64,000 nucleotides of DNA, taken from contig CM055108.1 in the NCBI GenBank assembly GCA_029204225.1, positions 25,303,803 to 25,367,802 of the forward strand, read 5' to 3'. The notes below the pieces were generated by a model. That model saw only the letters and a list, made by a program, of their open reading frames with translations, was not told where the DNA came from and did no database searches. This document shows, in pieces, positions 11,691 through 64,000 of the stretch. Position 1 is the stretch's first letter. Each line of letters starts with the position of its first letter. The translations under genes were made by a program, and so were the position numbers. The DNA comes from Diphasiastrum complanatum (Eukaryota; Streptophyta; Lycopodiopsida; Lycopodiales; Lycopodiaceae).

Positions 11691-12665
11691 GGTTCCATTG
11701 AGGAAAGGCGGAGTCTAGATACCATGAATTGATATCCTGTTGTTCTCCAACTTTGGTCATGAACGCAGCTTCATCTTCTTCTTGTAGCTGGATTGAGTGA
11801 CTGGTTGTTGCATTGTGTGCTTGTTGTTGGAACTGCTTCTTCTTTTCGCTTTTGTACTTCAAAGTTCGGCAGTCCTTGATTTTGTGGCCAGTCCTCTTAT
11901 AGTATCTGAAAAAAAGTTTCTGCACTGGTTGGAATGATGAAGAGCTTGATTTCGATCTTGAACCAGAATTTGGTCCAGTCTGCATGTTGCTCTTCTTGTC
12001 AGTATCACCTGACTTTGTAGATCTCTTGGATCTAAACTTCTGATTTTTTGAATATAGAACTTGAGCATCCAGTCCTGAGCCTGAGGAGGATGCAGATCTT
12101 CTGATCTCCTCTTGTAGGAGCAACGAAATTACTCTTGACAGAGTGAGGTGCTCATGGGTCCAAATTGCCATGATCCAATTTTCGTAGGCTTCAAGTAGAC
12201 TCGAAATAGAGTCATGAGAGCATCATAATCTTTTATGACTGAGCCAGTTGTAGTCATTTGCTCCATAAGATTTTTGAAAATGTTGAGGTGACTCGAAACA
12301 CTCTCTACATCAAACATTCCCAGGGTGAAAAATTTCTTCCTCAAGTGTAACTTGGAAGTCACATCTCTGATATTGTAGAGAGTTGCTAGGATGTCCCATG
12401 CATCCTTAGCAATCTGAACAGCACGTATGTGGCTGATCTGAGTATCCTTGATGTTGAGGGTGATCATGGCAAATGTTGTGCCATCTCTCAATTTCCACTT
12501 GGTGATGATGGCTACGTCACCTTCTGGTTTGAGCTCTGTGCCATAAACTATGTCCCACAGTTCTTTGGTTAGCCTGTTGTATAGCCTTTATCTTGAATTT
12601 TCGGAGATGGTAGTTATCTCTATTGAGTTTGTCAATGAGAGATGAACTAGATGATGGATCTATTC
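11690..12665 (-). pseudogene. Copia Gag and start of protease
   Basis: 12491-12129 encodes the capsid region (UBN2-type Gag: AKDAWDILATLYN, LHLRKKFFTLGM, VSSHLNIFKNLMEQM). Upstream to about 12660 the same frame carries the N-terminal part, including LIDKLNRDNYHLRKFK. 12171-11686 continues with a basic, Ser-rich linker and a knuckle remnant (YYKRTGHKIKDC) in which both first cysteines are changed. It ends with WYLDS, the start of the protease active site. There the sequence jumps into RT (see the deletion finding). Confidence 0.8.
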
Positions 12666-12794
12666 TGGTTGAACGAGATCATTGGTAAAAACAACGATTG
12701 TCGAAATACGGCTGGTTGCGCATTTGCTAGAAAGACGTCTTGATAGAAACAAGACTGATAATCTGCAGTAGAAATGCAGATTATTGAAATGCCC

Positions 12795-12806
12795 GCTCTG
12801 ATACCA
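12795..12806 (-). other. Primer binding site of the copia element
   Basis: On the minus strand it reads TGGTATCAGAGC, a perfect match to the usual tRNA-iMet PBS. It abuts the 5' LTR. Confidence 0.9.
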
Positions 12807-13712
12807 TGTCGGAAATTGAGAGGACAGGCAGCGAAAGCTTGAGCATAGGCGTGTAGGAACGGAAACGCAACAGTTAGCAGTAGAAATATTCAAGATGAAT
12901 CATTCATACAAAATTGTGCAAGTGAACAATACAATAGTGAGACAAAAAATTAGATTAATATCAACAGTGAGTACAATGGCTTGAAGTAATAACTTCAGCT
13001 TGTTGAGCGTGATAACGCTAGCTACAGAAAACTCTGATAATGTTAAAACCAACACTTACATAGCTTGATTCAGCTAGTATATATTTAGAAGTGTCTTCAA
13101 AATATCTTACAAGCATTGAATGCTATTTATGCCAGTCTTTGTATATGTACAAAGTGGGTAACCACCCTTGGGATATTTAGCGGCCAATTGTTTTTAGGGT
13201 TGATCATAAGTTGGCGACGTTGGTCTGCCACTGTTTGAAAACCCGAAAAACCCGAAGGTGCCCTTGAACAAAGAAAGCATGTAAATCTCGAAGGTGCAAA
13301 AATCCCGAAGATGCCTCTAAAGCGAAGGCGTAGAAATGAGAAAAAAAACCCGAAGGTGCCTTAAAAATGGATTTTGGTCACAGTGTCGCATTTTTTCCGA
13401 AGGTGCGAAAAATGCGAGGAAGGCGAAAAAGCCGAAGGTGCCTTAAAACGGTTAAGGCACGAAAATTGCGAAGTTGCAAGAAATGCGAGAAAGGTGAAAA
13501 AGGCGAAGGTGCCTTAAAACGGTTAAGGCACGAAAATCTCGAAGGGGCGAAAAAGGCAAAAAAGGCGAAGGTGCCTTAAAACGAAATGTTTGAAGGAAAA
13601 ACGAAGTTTTTGGAAAAATGCGAAGGTCCGAAATATGTTGTTGGCCTTCGGCTGTTTTCAGGATGCTCATTACTTGAACGATTTGTTAAGGCTGATTATA
13701 AGAAATCTAACA
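12807..13712 (-). repeat. 5' LTR of the copia element
   Basis: 906 bp, starting directly after the PBS. It holds the hairpin unit at 13438-13460 and 13509-13531 and a partial one at 13571. The short Lys/Arg-rich ORFs in both LTRs come from this repeat and are not genes. Confidence 0.9.
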
Positions 13713-14440
13713 AAGGTTTTCATAGGCGATATGGATAGAAGTAGACCAGGCCAATAAGCAACCCATTTAATATGCATGTCCACCTTTCGAAATATTCGTG
13801 GCATTCAATGAATTTCCAGCTGCCACAACATATTCTAAGGTGTAAGGCACTAAAGTCGTTGCTTCTCTACTCTCTAGCCAAGTTACCATCCCCTCAGGAG
13901 CGATGTTGAAACTCTTAGAGCCCTTACATGCCCTTGCTAGTTGGCTAGACTCTTGCATCGAACCCTCACTAGTTCACCTTCTAACAAAGCAAGACAAACC
14001 CAATCCTTTGATGATGCACAACCCATGATGATAATTGGTGTCATCTGGGAGGGTGGGAAAAGTAATGTTACACTTCAGAATCTATTGCAACATAAGGCAT
14101 ATGCTCAAGAAGCAACCATAATCAATGGTGGCTTGAAAGTGGATATCATCTCGATATAGCTATACTAGGGATGAAACCAAGAACCTCTCAAATTTGCAAG
14201 ATTTGCAATCAAACTTGTCGATCAAAGTTGTATAAAGCCTCTAGGTATCATTGAGAATGTCCACATCAAGGTAGCTAACCTCGTGTTCATAGTCACATGT
14301 ACAGTGATGGACTTCTTGGTAGCACCATCCTCTTATCAATTGCTATTTCGACACCCATGTTTGAAATTAGCAAAGGTTATGACAAGGTCATCATTGAAAA
14401 CAATGAAAGGGCCTGAAAGTTGAAGCTACATCTTGGGCCA
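13713..14440 (+). pseudogene. Decayed gypsy protease region, right side of the nested insertion
   Basis: This continues the plus-strand gypsy after the copia insertion. At about 14225-14400 the translation reads IKPLGIIENVHIKVANLVF, then VMDFLVAPSSYQLLF. This resembles the retropepsin region after the active site (PLG…ENV.IKV..LVF…DF.VA…LL.GRPWL). Stops are frequent. Gag before and protease after the insertion agree with one element split in two. Confidence 0.6.
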
Positions 14441-16754
14441 TCAAGCTAGCCAATTCTCAAGAAGACATAATTCATTGATCACCAATCAATCAACTAATAA
14501 CATCTCTAAGAGAAACAACTACAAATCGTTGGGTGCCTATCAGGGTTTAGATACTAATGTAATTATGTGAATAGGTGCCCTACTAACCATTGACTACATG
14601 AAATATAAAATAAAAGACAAACAACAAAAGTGAAAACAAGAAGTAGCCAACGACACAAAGGACCAATAGGATTGATGAAGAAGTGGTTGGTGTAAATATG
14701 AAGTATCATGGATATTGCCAAACGAAACCTTAGTAACAATGTGTATTGATCAAAAGAACACTACTATCTTGAAAATATTTATAGGTGAATCCATCGCAAG
14801 AGCATACAACATGCAATGAACAAGTAGAATCTTCTAATAAGATTACCCTAGCCCCTATTTCTAGTGAAATGGAAGCTAACTTAGGCGATATTATCGTCTA
14901 TCCCAACCTTCTTAAAACTAATAAGCCCATGATCTTACTTTTGATTTTTGCTTCTTTCTTCCCCCACCCTGGATGTACATTGTTATTCTCTTCTTTTTCA
15001 CTTGCCATTTTCATTTTTCTTAACTATTTGAATATATCTAGAGATAGTGCATAAATATTGAGTATGAAATTGAACTACATTGCATCAACAAGAATCAAGA
15101 AAACCTTACCATCAACATTCTACCAGTACAAAGACAAAAGCGTTCATAAAAGCACCTAAGCCAATCTTTAAATTTCAAGTGAACATTCTGATTTATGAGG
15201 TGCCATACAACAAAGATGCCCTACAATAGATAACATACTAACAAGGCCAAAGGTGATTCCCATAAACAAGACCAAGATCACAAAGTTGGAGGGGTACGAC
15301 ACCCAACTGGCGCATGTGATGTGAAACTTGAGGTAATTCAGGACCCCGTCCTCTAGGCAGCAGCAACAAAGGCGATGGTTCATATCTTGGGACCAAGAAG
15401 GCAAGGATCTCTTTCTCACTCTTCAAATACCTCGTCTTTGCTATGGAGGAACCAACCACATAAGGGTGCAACTAGGCCACCCTAATCAATCACGAAATAT
15501 CTCAGGCATTGCTTTTAGCCAAGAGGACAAAACAACAACATGGCCTCTCCTCACCTACTCGGCATACAAAATCAAGAGCACAAGGCCAATGGACAAATTA
15601 CTCTGTGGGTTCCAAGGAGTTGCGCAGGGGCCCCAAGAATACACAGATGCCCCCAACAAGAGCACCACTAAGGCAAGGAAGGCATCCATTAAAGATCGAC
15701 TTCCAAGATGCATTAGCACAAATTAACATTGCAATGACCTCAGGGGTGGTATAATCGCTAAGGGGATAGTACAGAGTTCATCCAAGTTTGCCATATCCGA
15801 TAATTGATAAATAATACTTACCCTTGAACAAATATGGACATTTTGAAGTCCCTAGTCAGAGAGACAGATTGTTTCCTTCTTGAAGAGATATAAAGTGTAG
15901 GCAAAAAGGTTCGATCAAAGTACAGAACATTGGTCTCATTTGTTCTTAACTTATGATAATGCTTTGATACTTTTAGCCTTCCAATATTTCTTACTAATAT
16001 ACTCTTATAATTTTGTACTTGAGACCTCAATATTAAAGCTCAAAGACATTCCCAAGTAGCAATAGAATGCATTGGCATCGTAAGTATGCAAAATCACCTA
16101 AGGACCATAATTTTGGTTCAAATTTGATCTTGCTCAACACACTTTTTTTAGGTCTTGGTTGCACAAGATTATAACATTTAGCGCAACATAGACAACCTTA
16201 GTCATATCACTTATTGCCTCCAACTTCCTACTCCATGGACACGTGACAATTTCTTTCAAGTACAATCATGTTCTATGTCAAATCAAATACTTAGATCAAT
16301 GTCATGGTCGACTTATTGATGAGGCTATTTCAAAGTCCACTGACATAATTACTCATACATATATAATATATCATATAACCAAGTTGGAAGTCTTGAACTA
16401 CCATTCCTAAAGCTAGTAAATACCATTCTATGTTGTACAATATACTTTATCTTGTGTTTACTAACTTCTGCATCCTATGACACTTTAATGATAGACATTG
16501 AGAAATCGACATGGAGGGTACACGACATTGGCGTCTTATCTACTTGGACCTCCTCAAATACTATTAATTATAGGGTTCATTTGTCATCTTTTGGGCCCAC
16601 TTAAGCCATATATCTTCTATTAAGACTTATTCATTAATAGGGGACAAGCTACTTGTTTATTGTGCAAACTTCTAAAATGAGTGCATGTGTGGATGTCCAC
16701 ACCACATGGCACAACAGTGCATGTGTGTGCATAGATGCATGCGTAGGTGCATGA

Positions 16755-16905
16755 GTCTAAAATCCATGTGAGTCCCTACCATAGCTAAGTTGGATAAGTG
16801 TTCTACTTGTGGCAGTAGAGACATGGGCTCAAATCACAATAGAATAGGGACATCTAGGATCCTACCCACGAGTCCAAGAACAAAAAAATTGCACGAGGGA
16901 AAACT
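16755..16905 (+). repeat. Possible tRNA-derived SINE
   Basis: TAGCTAAGTTGGATAAG (16784-16800) resembles a Pol III A box and GGGCTCAAATC (about 16829-16839) a B box, about 40 bp apart. That is the layout of the tRNA-like head of a SINE. The tRNA cloverleaf is not intact. No clear tail or target duplication was found. Confidence 0.35.
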
Positions 16906-17899
16906 TATTCATATTCATGCAATGATCTTAGCTAGCTATTGTTATATATGATCTCCAATTTGTTGTCCACTATTGTCTTATGTGAAGCTATAAGTGATAC
17001 TAAGTCCTTGAATTCAACTTCAAAAATAGTCCATATTCTTGGTTGACAACAAATAAGGACGTTTTGAACCATCTCAAAAGAGCATTCACACTGTACTCAC
17101 CACTCGTGACTTGACTCACTGGTAATGGAATGTTTATGTCTTCACTACCTAAAGCATACATTGATTCTTGAGAGAAACAAGCTTTTATCTTTAGCTTCTT
17201 CTTTATTCTATTCCAAAAATGAACTGCTGTACTTGCATATAAAGCTAAATAGCATGCAGTTAGCACAAGTAACCCACCTCTTCATTCACATAAGGTTTTT
17301 TCATGCACGTACTTCCTCATGTACAATGTTTGCTACTGAGCAATAAATCAATGCATTTCAAAAACTCATCAAATGTCTTCGGAAACTGAGCAACAAATGA
17401 ATGATGGCAAGCACTCAATGATCACTTGTGAATTTTGGCAGGGGCTCAAATGCCCCACAGTTTCTACTAAAACTATCTTTGGTTGGCGTAAAGCCCTGAA
17501 TACTACGCTTTGAATCAACAAAAGAATCAGAAAACCTGGGAATGTCATCCAGGACTTTGACATTTTTGGATCTGATTGTTACCATGCTCCTAATTTCTTT
17601 GAAACCTTGATTGATCACTAAATGTTTAAGATGCATGTGTATCATGATACACTGTTATAAAAGCCTCGATGTATCTAAAGCCACCTACAAATAGCTCATG
17701 GCCGTGAGCCTCTTCAATTTACATTTTGGGCCAAGGAAAAATGCCTAGATGTGCCCTAGATGGAAGCATATAAATAACTCTCATGTTTGTAACAGACTCA
17801 AATATGTGGATGGAATAGCCAACAAAAATCAAAAGCTTCTGGCTCTTGATCCAAGACATTTATGAGCATAACTAAAGACAGAGACCTTCAAATAAGCTA

Positions 17900-17905
17900 T
17901 TTATT
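17900..17905 (-). terminator. Candidate poly(A) signal of PRMT6
   Basis: AATAAA on the minus strand, about 60 nt after the TAA. A 3' UTR this short would be unusual, so another signal further on may be used. Confidence 0.35.
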
Positions 17906-17964
17906 GAATGAGAATTAGATTGTTAGAGAGAGACGTTCAGATAACATCCCGGCAGCATTGTCAT

Positions 17965-63376
<45,412 letters not shown>

Positions 63377-63516
63377 CTGTATTTGTGTCATAAATAAATA
63401 GATACTCAAAAGTTACTTTCAATTTTTGACAATGAGATCCAAAATTATGCCTTGAATAAGGCAAGACTACTGCACATGAATTTCTCTATCTGGAAGATGT
63501 TTATATATATATACAT

Positions 63517-63519
<3 letters not shown>

Positions 63520-63580
<61 letters not shown>
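63520..63580. repeat. (CT)n microsatellite at the LINE junction
   Basis: Pure CT run of 61 bp ending where LINE similarity begins. Confidence 0.95.
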
Positions 63581-63583
<3 letters not shown>

Positions 63584-64000
63584 TAGAGCAGAGGATGATC
63601 CACAGCGGATACATGCTCTAGACTGGGATGATCTTGGCCTCCGGCGACGATCAGCAGATGCAGAGGGTCCAGTTACCGCATATGGAGAGCTGATGCCTCA
63701 GTTGGGCGAGGCTCACGGATTGGCCATTTCGGGTGGCCTGATTCAGGTGACTTTACCTGTTTTCCACATAGCGGAGGGAGTAGTGTTGTTGACTATTTCA
63801 TGGGATTGTCGTCTCTCCTCCCCTACATTTCATCTTCCTTGGTTCACCGTACCACCCTGTCTGACCACTCATACCTCTCTCTCTCTATTGGCCTTCTTCA
63901 CACCCCCTGTGCTAGTACATTCACCCCTAGTGAAAAGACCGTCTACCGCTATAACCCTCAAAAAACCCCTCTGTACAGGGAAACCTTATCTGATCTCCTG
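63581..64000 (+). pseudogene. Second LINE: endonuclease C-terminal part, 5'-truncated
   Basis: Plus-strand reading DWDDLGLRRRSADAEG, VTAYGELMPQLGEAHGL, then after a shift FPHSGGSSVVDYFMG, TTLSDHSYLSLSI and YRYNPQKTPLYRETL. This fits the end of an AP-type endonuclease (the SDH motif is its last catalytic block) and the linker to RT. It runs out of the window. It starts at the (CT)n edge, so it is 5'-truncated. It lies antisense to PRMT6, upstream of the first exon seen. Confidence 0.7.

Larger units (their letters stand above)
9625..13712 (-). mobile_element. Nested Ty1/copia element with two LTRs
   Basis: LTRs lie at 9625-10585 and 12807-13712, both starting TGTC and ending ATAACA/CTAACA. 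The flanks are AATGT on the left and AAGGT on the right, a 5-bp target duplication with one change. The PBS is at 12795-12806 and a polypurine tract (AAGGGAGAG) sits beside the 10585 end, both in minus orientation. Inside, minus-strand order is gag, CCHC remnant, protease start, late RT, RNase H. Integrase and early RT are deleted. It is defective, and relied or relies on enzymes from relatives. Confidence 0.9.
14441..17964. other. 3' flank of PRMT6; no recognised gene
   Basis: Only short ORFs are present (for example 14785-15054, 15466-15754, 17415-17645), none with a domain I recognise. 15466-15754 has a Pro/Arg-rich reading that might be retroelement gag, but no motif fixes it. The region probably holds old, decayed repeats. 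Confidence 0.4.

Noticed and set aside
10200..13579. Lys/Arg-rich ORFs at 10200-10397 and 13367-13579
   Set aside because: They translate the tandem hairpin units of the copia LTRs; no domain, and not kept in frame between the two LTRs.
16784..16839. A functional tRNA gene
   Set aside because: Box-like words are present, but no cloverleaf can be drawn; at best a SINE head.
17700..17840. Copia integrase or RT piece on minus
   Set aside because: A few residues (FLLAIPS, VCYK) recall copia, but no motif holds over 20 residues.

Overview
The window is nuclear DNA from a land plant with a large, transposon-rich genome. Evidence for this is GT-AG introns up to 25 kb, Ty1/copia, Ty3/gypsy and LINE-type retroelements, hAT-type DNA transposons with BED/DUF659/dimerisation domains, and long (CT)n and (AT)n microsatellites. 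Intron size and repeat load would suit a gymnosperm, a fern or another large-genome plant, but the species cannot be fixed from sequence alone.

The only clear host gene is a protein arginine methyltransferase of the plant PRMT6 type on the minus strand, running from the right side (63376) to its stop codon at 17965. Eleven coding exons were assembled by hand. Every junction is GT-AG and the phase is continuous, giving 939 nt (312 codons plus stop) and all the SAM-binding and catalytic motifs. The first exon(s) lie beyond the right edge. Introns measure about 254, 1602, 5793, 4421, 947, 397, 5717, 24966, 179 and 197 bp, in transcript order. Most of the window from 18 kb rightwards is therefore the inside of one gene.

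Layout: 1-2310, 3' part of an unidentified retroelement with its LTR. 2311-7264, a minus-strand gypsy element (5' LTR, PBS, gag, CCHC knuckle, protease) truncated at the start of RT. 8690-14440, a decayed plus-strand gypsy split by a nested minus-strand copia element (9625-13712) with two LTRs and a near-perfect 5-bp target duplication. 14441-17964, the 3' flank of PRMT6 with no recognised gene. 18703-43668, the giant intron, holding a large gypsy element (21414-26563), convergent AT-hook and coiled-coil ORFs of a DNA-transposon-like element with a 0.94-kb tandem duplication (26564-29858), a patchwork with a long inverted repeat (29897-33104), a LINE sitting inside a (CT)n tract (33188-36074), and two different hAT transposase remnants (36349-42914). 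43669-63376, the remaining exons, with introns carrying LTR remnants, a complete non-autonomous hAT-like element with a perfect 8-bp target duplication (53079-53861), and a DNA-transposon-like element that carries a gypsy Gag-like ORF (56258-60132). 63581-64000, the endonuclease part of a second LINE, again directly beside (CT)n.

The most interesting signals are: (i) a set of DNA-transposon ends built alike, each with its own short, often palindromic word repeated just inside the terminus (GAATCGCGATTC, GGTACC and others), several abutting (AT)n; (ii) two LINEs abutting (CT)n, suggesting microsatellite targeting; (iii) a Gag-like protein with an acidic, AT-hook tail inside DNA-transposon-like ends; (iv) a PRMT6 gene whose introns hold all of this while its coding frame stays open.
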